From the NCBI RefSeq assembly GCF_024508875.1, contig NZ_JANINU010000307.1, forward strand, positions 1 through 64,000: a DNA stretch of 64,000 bases, in the 5' to 3' direction. The DNA comes from Phenylobacterium sp. Lineage in GTDB: Bacteria; Pseudomonadota; Alphaproteobacteria; Caulobacterales; Caulobacteraceae. The notes under the pieces are model-generated. The model made no database searches. It had not been told where the DNA came from and worked only from the letters and a program-made list of their open reading frames with translations. Position 1 is the first letter of the stretch, and each line of letters opens with the position of its first letter. Shown one piece after another: positions 52,297 through 61,139 of this stretch. The translations under genes and the position numbers were made by a program.

Positions 52297-54249
52297 TCAG
52301 CAGCGGTCGAGAGCGTCCCGCAGCGGGGCCAGCCAAGGCTCGAAGCGTCGCCAGTCTTCGAGACCCCCACCGTCCAGTGGTCGGCGCACCTGTTCGGAGC
52401 TCGCGGTGCGAACGGGCCGGTTGGCCTCGTGGGGTCGGAGGCAGGCGTCCTCGAACGGTAGTCCGCAGTACGCCAGGAGGCGTCGGATTTCCAACTCCGG
52501 GCGGGTGACGAGATCCTCGTAGGCGATCCGGTGGATGCGTCCCGGCAGAACGGTGTCGAAATGCGCCGTGAGGCGCTCGTAGTCCCGATAGTAACTCGCG
52601 AACCAGCCGAGATCCGCGCTGTAAGCTTGCCCGCCCGCGAAGTTTTGCCGGAACGCCGACAGGGCGCAGGCCATGGGATCGCGCCGGACGTCGATGATCC
52701 GTGCCTCCGGCAGGATGAGGTGGATGAACCCGGCGTGCAGGACATTGCCCGGGAACTTGTCGGTGAACAGGAGGCGCCCGAGCCGCCGGTGCAGGCTGGT
52801 GCGGTTCAGATATCCCTCCCCAATGGATGTGAACGCGTCCGCCGGCAGCCCTGCAAGGCTGGCGGGATAGCCTTCTTCACAGGCGCTCGACCTCGCATGC
52901 GCCTGCGCCGCCAGGATCCGTACGTCGGGGAGTTCTGCGGTCCCCTCCACCTGGGAATGGCAGGCGAGGATCTGTTCCACCAGCGTCGAACCGGAACGCG
53001 GCAGGCCGACGATGAAGATTGGTCCAGCTTGGCGTGTCCCGGCGTCGGCCCTGGCGCTGAAGAAGGCTTCGGTCATGGTCGCGACCGTTGCGTCCACGAA
53101 GGCGCTGTGGGCGGCCGGATCGAAAGGATGGCGGCCCCGGCGCAGCGTGTTGCCAGCTTCATAGTGACTGAAGGCGGCGGCGAAATCGCCGGCGTCTTCC
53201 AGGGCCTTCCCCAGGGCGAAGTGCAGATCCACACGTTCCGACGGGTTGGTGCGCGGATCGGCGATAAGCTCGTGCATCCGCTGCAGATCAACTTCGTCGA
53301 ACGCCACCACCTTGAGATTGGCGATCGCCCAGTAGCCGGCCCCTGCGCCGGACAACCCCGCTGCGTTCTGACGATAGGCGGTCAGGGCCTCGGCCTGACG
53401 GCCGAGCGTCTTGAGCACATGCCCCCGCGCGAGCGTGAGGTCCGGCTCGCCAGGCATCAGGTCAAGAAGGCGATCGTAGAGTTCCAGCGCCGCTTCGTAG
53501 TCTCCGGTCTGGGCCTTCAGCGCGGCGTCCAGGCGCAACACGTCGAAGCCGCTACTGCGGGTCCGCAGGATCGCGACCTCGCGGACCGCCTCAGGAAACT
53601 TCTCCTGTGCATGGAGCGCGACGGCGTAGGTGAGTCGGAGCGCGTCGAAAGCTGGCGACGCGGCGAGAGCTTCCGCCAGCCGCTTTTCCGCCTCGCTCGC
53701 CAGCCCCCAGCCCACGGCGCAGTCGGCCAGGGCCTTGAACATGATCGGATCGGCGGGGGCGAACCCGGCGGCGGCCAACGCCCGGGGTGCGTCCGGCTCG
53801 CCGCCGAAAAAGCTCTCCAGCAGCCGGCGCGGTACGGACGGCGGGACGATATCGCGGGGCGGCGCCTTGCCCTCCATCAGGCCCTGCTGGTCGCGAAGCG
53901 CCAGGCGTGCGAGCCCGGCGGCCGGATTCAAGGCGACGGCGCGCTGCAGGTGCTCGATGGCCTGCCGCGATTGGCCGAGAGCCGCCAAGGCGGCTCCGTA
54001 TTCGAACTGTGGTCCCCACACCGCAGGGGCGCGCACGACGACGCTTTTCAGCCGCTCGGCCGCCTGCGCTGCATCTCCGATCCGCCGAAGCCCGGCGCCG
54101 GCCAGAAGAGCGGCTTCCAGGCTCTCGGGCGCGAGACGCAGGGCGTGGTGCGCCCGGCTCACCGCTTCACCGGGGTCGGTGGCGAGGAGCCCTCGTCCTT
54201 GCGAGATCAGGGCGGCCAGCCGCGATTTCGAAGGCGTTTGGGCGGGCAC
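52297..54249 (-). CDS. TPR-repeat sulfotransferase
   Basis: This protein of about 650 residues has tetratricopeptide repeats in the first 400 residues (AEALAASPAFDALRLTYAVA, ALELYDRLLDLMPGEPDLTL). A sulfotransferase domain follows: the 5'-phosphosulfate loop GLPRSGSTLVEQIL and the 3'-phosphate region DVRRDPMACALSAFRQNF. It transfers sulfate from PAPS to an unknown acceptor, protein or glycan. The open frame begins at 54291, but GTG at 54249 has an AGGA site at the right distance, and a perfect palindrome lies just upstream of it, so 54249 is preferred. Confidence 0.82.
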   Translation of the reverse strand: MPAQTPSKSRLAALISQGRGLLATDPGEAVSRAHHALRLAPESLEAALLAGAGLRRIGDAAQAAERLKSVVVRAPAVWGPQFEYGAALAALGQSRQAIEHLQRAVALNPAAGLARLALRDQQGLMEGKAPPRDIVPPSVPRRLLESFFGGEPDAPRALAAAGFAPADPIMFKALADCAVGWGLASEAEKRLAEALAASPAFDALRLTYAVALHAQEKFPEAVREVAILRTRSSGFDVLRLDAALKAQTGDYEAALELYDRLLDLMPGEPDLTLARGHVLKTLGRQAEALTAYRQNAAGLSGAGAGYWAIANLKVVAFDEVDLQRMHELIADPRTNPSERVDLHFALGKALEDAGDFAAAFSHYEAGNTLRRGRHPFDPAAHSAFVDATVATMTEAFFSARADAGTRQAGPIFIVGLPRSGSTLVEQILACHSQVEGTAELPDVRILAAQAHARSSACEEGYPASLAGLPADAFTSIGEGYLNRTSLHRRLGRLLFTDKFPGNVLHAGFIHLILPEARIIDVRRDPMACALSAFRQNFAGGQAYSADLGWFASYYRDYERLTAHFDTVLPGRIHRIAYEDLVTRPELEIRRLLAYCGLPFEDACLRPHEANRPVRTASSEQVRRPLDGGGLEDWRRFEPWLAPLRDALDRC

Positions 54250-54265
54250 GACGAGTCCTGGTCTT

Positions 54266-54281
54266 GCGGACCATGGTCCGC
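54266..54281. promoter_or_regulatory. 16-bp perfect palindrome upstream of the sulfotransferase gene
   Basis: GCGGACCATGGTCCGC is a perfect inverted repeat with weakly matching flanks (TT on the left, TT on the right), 17 bp before the preferred GTG start. It may be an operator or a leader hairpin. It would be inside the gene if the 54291 start were used. Confidence 0.4.
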
Positions 54282-54491
54282 TTGGACGCAACCTCTACCA
54301 CCCTTGGCGATCTCGGCCAGCCAAGCTGGCGATCCAACGGGCCGGAAGGCGAGCGCAGGTCTGCCTCCGGGCGGGGTTCGTCGGTCCGCTTTTGGCGCGA
54401 CGCGGCCCTTTGCCGACGCGCCCGCAGCGTTCGATGTCACAGCCAGGATCGGCCGCGCGTCTTGGGATCAAAGCCTATGTCAGGAGATCCC

Positions 54492-54938
54492 ATGCCGCGC
54501 TTGAACTGGTCCAATGTCGCCCCAGAGGGCGCCAAGGCGCTCTATGGTGTCCACCACTACGTGGTGAACCGCACTAGCCTCCCAGCGGAGCTGATTCACC
54601 TCGTGTTCCTTCGCGTGTCGCAGATCAACGGCTGCGCCCACTGCATCGATCTGCACAGCCGCGATCTGCGTAAGACCATGTCGGTCGACAAGATCGCGCT
54701 TGTGCCCGTCTGGGACGAAGTCGGGCAGCTCTTCTCCGAGATGGAGCGGGCCGCGCTCGCCTGGGCGGAGGAAGTGACCCGCGTGAGCGAAACGCATGCC
54801 TCGGACGAGGCCTACGCCGCGGCGTCAGCGGCTTTCGAACCGAAGGATCTCGTCGACCTCACGATCGCGATTGCTGCGATGAACGCCTTTAACCGGTTGG
54901 GCGCGCCGTTTCGAGTACCGGTCGCCGCGAGCGCCTGA
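54492..54938 (+). CDS. AhpD-like carboxymuconolactone-decarboxylase-family protein
   Basis: This 148-residue helical protein has the active pair in INGCAHCIDLHSRDL (Cys-x-x-Cys, His), the AhpD alkylhydroperoxidase signature. Family members reduce peroxides through the Cys pair. CAGGAG lies directly upstream of the ATG at 54492; an upstream in-frame ATG (MSGDP) is less well placed. It is divergent from the sulfotransferase gene. Confidence 0.9.
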   Translation: MPRLNWSNVAPEGAKALYGVHHYVVNRTSLPAELIHLVFLRVSQINGCAHCIDLHSRDLRKTMSVDKIALVPVWDEVGQLFSEMERAALAWAEEVTRVSETHASDEAYAAASAAFEPKDLVDLTIAIAAMNAFNRLGAPFRVPVAASA

Positions 54939-55041
54939 GGCGTCTCGCGTTGTGGCGTGGTCGAGCGGGGAGGCACCGCCGAAGGTCCGATCACCCGCCC
55001 GATCCCGATGCCCGCTCCTGGCGCATGGCGGGCGTCCGTAC

Positions 55042-55917
55042 TCATCCGCGCCGCATAGCCGTTAGGGCACCGACTTCAGACAGACCGGCGAACAACTGAA
55101 AGAGATCGTCTTCGTTGCGCGCCTCGCAGGCCTGAAGCCAAGCTGCATCGGCGGGGCAGACTACGCGGCCTGGCCGCTCCCGCGTGCAGACCCCGTCCGA
55201 GACGAGTCGGCCGAGCCGTCGGGCGACCACGCTCGGCGATAGACCTGCTACGGCCGCGAGCTGGGAGGGCGAGCGCATCCTGCCATCGCTTCGCAGCAAC
55301 TCGAGGACAAGCAGCGCGTCCACATAGTCACCGATCGGCGCAGCCACCGAACCGAGCAGCCGCAACACGTACCTAGCCCCGTGCGCAGCCGCCGAACGGA
55401 CGGGCGGCCCCGTCAGACCCTCGTCGCCGGGGGGCAGCTGGATCGTGTCTAAGAAGCCGAGGCCCTGGAGTTGACGTTCCGTCCTGCGCAACAGCTCGTA
55501 GACCTCCTCCACCACGCGCAGGCGATGGCTCGCCTCCACCTGCTGCTCGGTGATCAGCATGCCTGCCGGCGGCGTGCGGCACTTGTCCCGGGCCTCAAGC
55601 CCCTGCACCCGCTTGCGTACGAGGGAGACCGGGAGACGGACGCCCTGAGCGAGGATCTCGATGCTGATGGGCTGGCGCAGGTCGTCTGGGGCGATGGGGT
55701 TGCGGCCGCCGAACCGCGTGCGGAGTTCTCGGCTATAGACGATGCCGTCCACGTTTGCGCGGGTGACGGCGAGCAGGACGAGCGCATCGATCGCATCATG
55801 GTCGCCGCGCCAAGCCCTGAAGAAATCCAGCGCGAGCTCGCAGCCTATGCGCAGGAGTTCCGAGGACCTTGCAGAGCGGCCACGTCCCATCGGCCCAGTA
55901 CACCATTGTTCCAGCAC
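55042..55917 (-). CDS. Putative winged-helix DNA-binding protein
   Basis: This 291-residue protein has two HTH-like segments: RQPISIEILAQGVRLPVSLVRKR (split about 81-103) and SPSQLAAVAGLSPSVVARRLGRLVSD (about 217-242), the latter followed by a wing. No enzyme motif is seen. A second ATG lies 9 codons on (MGRGRSARS). The family is not recognised. A transcription factor of GntR/CRP-like wing type is likely. It is followed by no co-oriented gene. Confidence 0.6.
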   Translation of the reverse strand: MLEQWCTGPMGRGRSARSSELLRIGCELALDFFRAWRGDHDAIDALVLLAVTRANVDGIVYSRELRTRFGGRNPIAPDDLRQPISIEILAQGVRLPVSLVRKRVQGLEARDKCRTPPAGMLITEQQVEASHRLRVVEEVYELLRRTERQLQGLGFLDTIQLPPGDEGLTGPPVRSAAAHGARYVLRLLGSVAAPIGDYVDALLVLELLRSDGRMRSPSQLAAVAGLSPSVVARRLGRLVSDGVCTRERPGRVVCPADAAWLQACEARNEDDLFQLFAGLSEVGALTAMRRG

Positions 55918-56140
55918 ACAGATGAAGTCACTGGGTACTCGATTCAGGTCGAGCTTGTTGTCGTAAGGCCGACGTCAAAAGATCCGCTACGCGCAGCGCG
56001 GGAGACACCCTGCCGCTGCGCTTCTCACAATCCCATTGATCCCCGGAGCTCGTTGCACTAGGCGCCAATGGCGCAGCTTCAAGTACGTTCGACGAACAAC
56101 GTTCTGAGCTCGCAGGCGATCCTGAGATCCGCTTCCGGGC
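55918..56140. other. Intergenic stretch, no gene recognised
   Basis: This region lies between the divergent winged-helix gene and the broken small gene. It contains lower-GC segments (55960-56110) compared with the flanks, and may be the junction where the ParB/RadC module begins. No direct repeat or integrase was seen. Confidence 0.35.
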
Positions 56141-56274
56141 ACGGTCGCGTTGTTCGACCCCGTGACGAAGAAGTCGTTCACCCGCACGCACGAGAACACG
56201 GCCGAAGCCGCGCACTTCCTGATCCGTGGCAGGAAGAGCAGCTCGTCGCGCAGAAGAGCAAGAAGGTGGCCTGA
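56141..56274 (+). pseudogene. Small gene with one-base frameshift, start of the maintenance module
   Basis: One frame reads LFDPVTKKSFTRTHENTAEAA, and the next frame continues LPDPWQEEQLVAQKSKKVA and stops at 56274. Adding one G near 56211 (GCG GCA CTT) joins them in one coherent polar protein of about 45 residues. The start is uncertain (TTG at 56150 is possible). No known family was recognised. Confidence 0.3.
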
Positions 56275-56398
56275 GGCTTCGGTCCGGCGGCTGAGGCCGG
56301 TTGAGTCCGTCCAGGGTGGCGTGGGCCGCGTTGCGGGAGGCGAAGCGAGGGCGTGTCCGGGCGGTCCCGATGTGGGGCCGTCACTGGGAGCGCCCGCT

Positions 56399-57064
56399 AT
56401 GTCCTGTCTTCTGCCCGTCGTTGTGGGCGCCGCGTCGGCGCCGGAACTTTCCCGAAGGTTGTCCGCGTCCGGCCCGGAAGGCTTGGACGACGCTGAGGCG
56501 CTGCAGCTGGCGAGCGGGGCCTCGCCGGAGCAGGTCCGGGCGCTCCTCGACGAGTTCGGGTCGCTGCCGCAGGTGCTGGCCGCGTCTCCCGCAGCGCTGC
56601 GCCGGTTCGTGCGGCCCGGGGCGGCGGGTCGCCTGGCGCTGGCGCGCGACCTTGCGCGGCGGCTGCTGCGGGGGCCGCTCCGTGAGCGGCCCGTGCTCAG
56701 CAGCTGGTCGGCGCTGACGGATTATCTCCGGGCCGGCCTCGCCGGCCGGTCGCGCGAACGGTTCCACGTCCTCTACCTCGACAAGAAGAACCGGCTGATC
56801 CGCGACGAGATCGAGGGCGAAGGCACGGTGGACCACGCGCCGGTCTATCCGCGGGAGATCCTGCGTCGGGCGCTCGAGCTCGACGCCAGCGCGCTGATCC
56901 TGGCCCATAACCACCCGGCCGGGGATCCGACGCCATCGAGCGCCGACGTCGAGATGACGCGGCAGGTCGTCGAGGCGGCGCGGGCGCTCCGGATCAGCGT
57001 GCACGACCACGTCGTGGTCGGCGGCGAGAGCGTCGCCAGCTTCCGCGCCCTGGGGTTGCTGTGA
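56399..57064 (+). CDS. radC: RadC-like JAB-domain protein
   Basis: This 221-residue protein starts MSCLLPVVVGAASAPELSRR, where family similarity begins. The N-terminal helix-hairpin-helix region is followed by the JAB/MPN metal motif: Glu in RDEIEGEGTVDHAPV, HNHPAGDPTPS and Asp in SSADVEMT. Despite its name, no repair role is proven for RadC; copies near parB and Toprim genes are typical of plasmids and ICEs. Its stop overlaps the GTG start of the next gene (GTGA). Confidence 0.88.
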   Translation: MSCLLPVVVGAASAPELSRRLSASGPEGLDDAEALQLASGASPEQVRALLDEFGSLPQVLAASPAALRRFVRPGAAGRLALARDLARRLLRGPLRERPVLSSWSALTDYLRAGLAGRSRERFHVLYLDKKNRLIRDEIEGEGTVDHAPVYPREILRRALELDASALILAHNHPAGDPTPSSADVEMTRQVVEAARALRISVHDHVVVGGESVASFRALGLL

Positions 57065-57945
57065 GCCGCGGCGGCCTGGCGGCGATCGTGCGGGCGCTGG
57101 GCGGCGACCTGTACGCAGATGGTGGCCGCGCCAATGTGCCTGGTCCGGGACACAGCGCCGCCGACCGGTCGGTGTCGCTGATGCTGAGCGACGGCCGGGT
57201 GATCGCACACAGCTTCGCAGGCGATGACTGGCGCGCCGTGCTCGAGGATCTCTCCGAACGCGGCTTGGTCGACCGCAACGGCCGCCTCCTGGGCGCCGGC
57301 GTCGCGTCCGCCGCATCCGGCCCCTCGGCGCGGGCGCGCCGGGCGATTGCGTGGGGTCTGTGGGCGGAGGGCCGTCCGATCACGGGGACCCTGTCGGAGA
57401 TCCATCTGCTGCGCCGCGGCGTGGCGAGCTCTTCGACGGCGCTCCGGCATCACCCGGCCGTGCCCGCGGCCGTCTATGCGGCGCGCGGGCTTCGTCGACC
57501 CGCGCTGCTGGCGGCGATCACGGCGCCGGCGGGCGAGGTGACTGGCGTGGAGGTGACGTACCTCGCGCCGAATGGCGAGCGGGCGCGCATGAGCTTGGCG
57601 CGGAAGACCATCGGCGTGCGCGCGCCGGGCGCAGCCGTCCGGCTGGACCCGCCGGCCCCGCGGATGGTCGTGGGGGAGGGGGTGGCCACCTGCCTGAGCG
57701 CCGCGGCGCGCTTCGGCCTGCCGGCCTGGGCGCTGCTGTCGACTGGCAACCTGCGCGCCTGGCGGCCGCCGCCGGGGGTCGCGTTCGTGGTCATCGCCGC
57801 GGATCGCGGGCGCGACGGCGAGCGATCGGCCCTGGTCCTGGCCGCGGCGCTGCGGGCCTCGGGGGTACGTGGGGCGGTCCGCTGGCCGCCGGCGCCGTTC
57901 GGGGACTGGAACGAGGCGTGGGTGACGATCCGGGAGGGGAAGTGA
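57061..57945 (+). CDS. Toprim-domain protein, element-type primase-like (DUF7146)
   Basis: This 294-residue protein begins with GTG overlapping the RadC stop. The N-terminal part (CHC2-like without clear Cys) contains VPGPGHSAADRSVSL. The Toprim domain shows VVGEGVATCLSAA (catalytic Glu) and VVIAADRGRDGE (Asp-x-x-x-Asp like). Such proteins, with RadC and DUF2958, are common in alphaproteobacterial mobile elements and are thought to aid priming of element replication. Confidence 0.8.
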   Translation: MSRGGLAAIVRALGGDLYADGGRANVPGPGHSAADRSVSLMLSDGRVIAHSFAGDDWRAVLEDLSERGLVDRNGRLLGAGVASAASGPSARARRAIAWGLWAEGRPITGTLSEIHLLRRGVASSSTALRHHPAVPAAVYAARGLRRPALLAAITAPAGEVTGVEVTYLAPNGERARMSLARKTIGVRAPGAAVRLDPPAPRMVVGEGVATCLSAAARFGLPAWALLSTGNLRAWRPPPGVAFVVIAADRGRDGERSALVLAAALRASGVRGAVRWPPAPFGDWNEAWVTIREGK

Positions 57946-57977
57946 GGTCGCGCGGGGCGGGCGCGGCGGACGGGTGG

Positions 57978-57996
57978 TCCGGGCCGCCGGCCCGGA
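57978..57996 (+). promoter_or_regulatory. Hairpin next to the ribosome binding site of the DUF2958 gene
   Basis: TCCGGGCC, loop GCC, GGCCCGGA form an 8-bp perfect stem ending 9 bp before the ATG at 58006. The 3' arm contains the CGGA of the likely ribosome binding site, so the hairpin may limit translation. Confidence 0.4.
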
Positions 57997-58005
57997 GTCC
58001 CCGCC

Positions 58006-58413
58006 ATGAATCCCAACACGTCCGATGACACCGGCCTGGTCCTGATCCCCGACGACCTGCGCCCGACGCTGATCGCCAACGGCCTGCGTGACGGCGACCA
58101 CGTCCCGGTCCTGAAGCTGTTCAATCCGGCCGGGCCCGGGACCTGGCTGATCACCGAGCTCGGCGACGACGGCGACACCCTGTTCGGGCTCTGCGACCTC
58201 GACATGGGCTTCCCGGAGCTGGGCTCCGTCAGCCTGTCGGAGATCACTTCGGTGAAGCTGCCGTTCGGGCTGACCATCGAGCGCGAGGTCAGCTTCGAAG
58301 GCCGTGTGCCCATCTCGCGGTGGATGGAGCTCGCGCGGGCGACCGGCTCGATCCGCGCCGCCGAGGCTATGGTCCACGAGCTGCGCGCGATCAACGGGAC
58401 CGAGGCGTCCTGA
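58006..58413 (+). CDS. DUF2958 domain-containing protein
   Basis: This 135-residue protein has the family pattern LIPDDLRPTLIANG, DHVPVLKLFNPAGPGTWLIT, LFGLCDLDMGFPELGSVSLS and GLTIEREVSFE. DUF2958 proteins are of unknown function and are carried mostly by conjugative plasmids and ICEs. It sits between the Toprim gene and parB. Confidence 0.87.
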   Translation: MNPNTSDDTGLVLIPDDLRPTLIANGLRDGDHVPVLKLFNPAGPGTWLITELGDDGDTLFGLCDLDMGFPELGSVSLSEITSVKLPFGLTIEREVSFEGRVPISRWMELARATGSIRAAEAMVHELRAINGTEAS

Positions 58414-58567
58414 CAGTGAATTCGCCGGGCGCGTCCCGGCGATCCGCGGTCCGGCGCCGCCGGCCGTGGCCCGCGCCATCCCGGCGCAAGAGCCCTCGCC
58501 GTTGTCCCGCGTGAACCGCGTGGGTGGCGAGGGCCGACTCACACCCCTGACCCCCAGGAGTCCGACC

Positions 58568-60349
58568 ATGAGACTGGCCTTTGCCGATCCCCGCAACCTG
58601 CGCCTTTCGCCGCTCAACATGCACCACGGGCGTCCCGACCCGGACGTCTCCGACATCCTGCCTTCGGTGCGCCGCCGCGGCGTGCTGCTGGCCCTGCTGG
58701 TGCTCGAGACCACGGCGGACGGCGTGGTGGTCCCGGACCACTTCGACGTGGTCGCGGGCCGGCGCCGCTGGACGGCGGCGCTCGCCGCCCTCGCTGAGGG
58801 CGTGGAGCTCGACCCGGTGCCGATCGCCATCCTCGAGCCGGGCGATGACGCGGCGGCCATCGAGGCGTCCCTGATCGAGAACCTGAACCGCCTGCCGCCG
58901 GACGAGGTGGCGTGCTGGGAGACCTTCGCGCGCCTGATCAAGGCCGGCCGCACCGTCGAGGCGATCGCCGCCACCTTCGGGATGTCCGAGGTGGTGGTGA
59001 AGCGGACCCTGGCGCTGGGGGCGCTGCTGCCGCGGATCCGTGCCCTCTACCGCAGGGAGGCGATCGACGTGGCGACGGTGCGGTGCCTGACCTTGGCCAG
59101 CAAGGCGCAGCAGAAGGCGTGGCTGTCGCTGTTCGACGATCCGGAGCAGCGGGCCCCTGTGGGTGCCCAGCTCAAGGCCTGGCTGTTCGGCGGGGCGTCG
59201 ATCCCGACGAAGCACGCGCTGTTCGCCCTGGACGACTACCCCGGGCAGGTGGTCGCTGATCTGTTTGGCGAGGACAGCTACTTCGCCGATCCGGACCTCT
59301 TCTGGGCGCACCAGAACGCGGCGATCGCCGCTCGCGTCGAGGCGCTGCAGGCGGCCGGCTGGAGCGAGGTGGTTGTGCTGGACGTCGGCGACCGCTTCGC
59401 CACCTGGACGCACGAGCAGGTGGGCAAGCGCGCCGGCGGCAAGGTGTTCGTGGAGGTGAGCGGGCGGGGGGAGGTGACGGTGCACGAGGGCTGGCTGACG
59501 ACCAAGGAGGCCCGCAAGGTCCGCGCGGCGGCCGATCGCGCCGCGCGGGGCGAGGCCGACGTGGCGACGCCCGCCGTAGTGCGGGCCGAGGTGACCAACG
59601 CCCAGGAGACCTACATCGACCTGCACCGCCTGGCCGCGGTCCGGGTCGCCCTGGCCGAGGCGCCGGGGGTGGCGCTCCGTCTGCTGGTGGCGCACGCGCT
59701 GGTCGGGTCCGCGCATTGGCGCGTCGAGGCGGACGGGCGGCATGGCGATGCGGCGCTGTCGGCCAGCCTCGCGACGAACACCGCCACGGGCGCGTTCGCC
59801 GAGCGCCGGCAGGCTGTGGCGCGGAGCCTGGGTCTCGATCCCGACCGGCGCAGCGTGGTCGGCCAACGACCGGAGCGCGGGGTCAGCGGCGCCTTCGTGC
59901 GGCTGCTGGCCATGCCGGACGACGAGGTGCTGGGCGTCGCCGCGGTGGTGATTGCCGAGACCCTGGCGGCCGGCAGCGCGGAGGTGGAGGCGGCCGGCGC
60001 CTGGCTCAAGGTCGAGATGGGGCGGTTCTGGAGGCCGGACGAGGCTTTCTTCGACCTGATCCGTGACCGGGAAGCGGTCAACGCCATGCTGCGGGAGGTG
60101 GGCGGCAAGAAGGTCGCCGACGGCAACCTCACCGAGCGCGTGAAGACCCAGAAGGCGATCATCCGCGACCACCTGGAGGGCGCCAACGACCGGCCGAAGG
60201 TCGAAGCCTGGACGCCGCGCTGGATGGCCTTCCCACCCACCGCCTACACCAAGCGGCCGTTCGCGCCGGCGGCGCGGGCCAGGTCGGTGGCGCCGCTGCT
60301 GCGGCGGGTGCGGCCGCCCGGCGATCCCGCGGCGATCGCCGCCGAGTAA
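58568..60349 (+). CDS. parB: Large ParB/RepB/Spo0J-family protein, plasmid type
   Basis: This 593-residue protein has an N-terminal ParB CTPase domain: DILPSVRRRGVLLAL, VAGRRRWTAALAAL (phosphate-binding Arg motif) and ASLIENLNRLPPDE. The HTH is VEAIAATFGMSEVVVKRTL. The long C-terminal part (260-593) is typical of the plasmid/ICE ParB type, not of chromosomal ParB. No parA lies in the window. The ATG at 58568 follows CCAGGAG. A hairpin terminator follows the gene. Confidence 0.88.
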   Translation: MRLAFADPRNLRLSPLNMHHGRPDPDVSDILPSVRRRGVLLALLVLETTADGVVVPDHFDVVAGRRRWTAALAALAEGVELDPVPIAILEPGDDAAAIEASLIENLNRLPPDEVACWETFARLIKAGRTVEAIAATFGMSEVVVKRTLALGALLPRIRALYRREAIDVATVRCLTLASKAQQKAWLSLFDDPEQRAPVGAQLKAWLFGGASIPTKHALFALDDYPGQVVADLFGEDSYFADPDLFWAHQNAAIAARVEALQAAGWSEVVVLDVGDRFATWTHEQVGKRAGGKVFVEVSGRGEVTVHEGWLTTKEARKVRAAADRAARGEADVATPAVVRAEVTNAQETYIDLHRLAAVRVALAEAPGVALRLLVAHALVGSAHWRVEADGRHGDAALSASLATNTATGAFAERRQAVARSLGLDPDRRSVVGQRPERGVSGAFVRLLAMPDDEVLGVAAVVIAETLAAGSAEVEAAGAWLKVEMGRFWRPDEAFFDLIRDREAVNAMLREVGGKKVADGNLTERVKTQKAIIRDHLEGANDRPKVEAWTPRWMAFPPTAYTKRPFAPAARARSVAPLLRRVRPPGDPAAIAAE

Positions 60350-60368
60350 CCTGGGCCAAAGCGGCGAG

Positions 60369-60393
60369 GCCTCCGCGTCCGCGCGGGGGCTTT
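60369..60393 (+). terminator. Hairpin terminator after parB
   Basis: GCCTCCGCG, loop TCCG, CGCGGGGGC form a 9-bp stem with one G-U pair, followed by TTT, 20 bp after the parB stop. Confidence 0.6.
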
Positions 60394-60475
60394 GTCGTGC
60401 TGGCGTCCGGGAGGCGGAGGCAGGGCCGCGGCGGGCGATCCGGCCCGTGGTGGGCTGGCGGTGGAGAGCCCTCCC

Positions 60476-60976
60476 ATGACCGCTTCCTCTCGCGCTCCCG
60501 TATCGTCCGGGGGCTGGACCGACGACGCCGTCGAGACCCTGCTCCGGCTCTGGCGCACGGGCGACCTCAGCGCCGCGATGATCGCGCGCCGGCTCGGCGT
60601 CACCCGCAACGCCGTACTCGGCAAGATCCATCGGCTGGGGTTGTCGCAGCCCCGGCGTCCGCGACCGCCCGCGATCGCGCCGCCACCGCGGCCGCCGAAG
60701 GCCAAGCCGATCGCATCGGCTCGCCGGGCGCCTGCCTTGGCGCAGGTTCGGATGTCACCGCAGCCGACCGCCGAGATCGGTCGGGGTCTGGTCACGCGGC
60801 TGGAAGACCTGCCGACGAGGGCCTGCCACTGGCCGCTCGGCGATCCGCAGGCGGCGGACTTCGCGTTCTGCGGCCGGCGGGCCGAGACGGGGCCTTACTG
60901 CCCGGGGCATGCGGGCATGGCCTACCGCGGCCGGGGCGTCGCCGTGGCGGAGCTGGCGCGGCTGCTGCGGCGCTGA
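60476..60976 (+). CDS. GcrA-family cell-cycle regulator, element-borne copy
   Basis: This 166-residue protein begins with the GcrA DNA-binding helix bundle: GGWTDDAVETLLRLWRTG, SAAMIARRLGVTRNAVLGK and IHRLGLSQPRRP. A Pro/Ala linker leads to a C-terminal domain with Cys residues (ACHWPLG, AFCGRR, YCPGHAG) and AYRGRG. GcrA binds methylated GANTC sites and sigma-70 to time transcription in Caulobacter. Its place in a parB module suggests the element links its genes to host methylation state. Confidence 0.85.
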   Translation: MTASSRAPVSSGGWTDDAVETLLRLWRTGDLSAAMIARRLGVTRNAVLGKIHRLGLSQPRRPRPPAIAPPPRPPKAKPIASARRAPALAQVRMSPQPTAEIGRGLVTRLEDLPTRACHWPLGDPQAADFAFCGRRAETGPYCPGHAGMAYRGRGVAVAELARLLRR

Positions 60977-61101
60977 GCGGGGCTCTTCGGGACGGCCGAA
61001 GCGGAGGGTCGCGACGGAGCGCCACCGCGGCCCGTCACCGGCAAGGGTGCGCTGGCGCCGCCTCACGGCGCCCTGGCCCGCGCCGGCCCGCGGCGGCCGG
61101 A

Positions 61102-61125
61102 GGTCGCGAGCTTCGGCTCGTGACC
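61102..61125 (+). promoter_or_regulatory. UUCG-capped hairpin upstream of the DUF2493 gene
   Basis: GGTCGCGAGC, loop TTCG, GCTCGTGACC form a 10-bp stem (one G-U) just before AAGGAG. A TTCG tetraloop makes it very stable. It may be a terminator of the gcrA transcript or a leader structure of the next gene. Confidence 0.5.
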
Positions 61126-61139
61126 CCAAGGAGCCCCCT

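Noticed and set aside
52531-54504. Plus-strand open frame of 657 codons
   Set aside because: It is antisense to the TPR sulfotransferase, which has clear PAPS-binding motifs; the plus frame has none.
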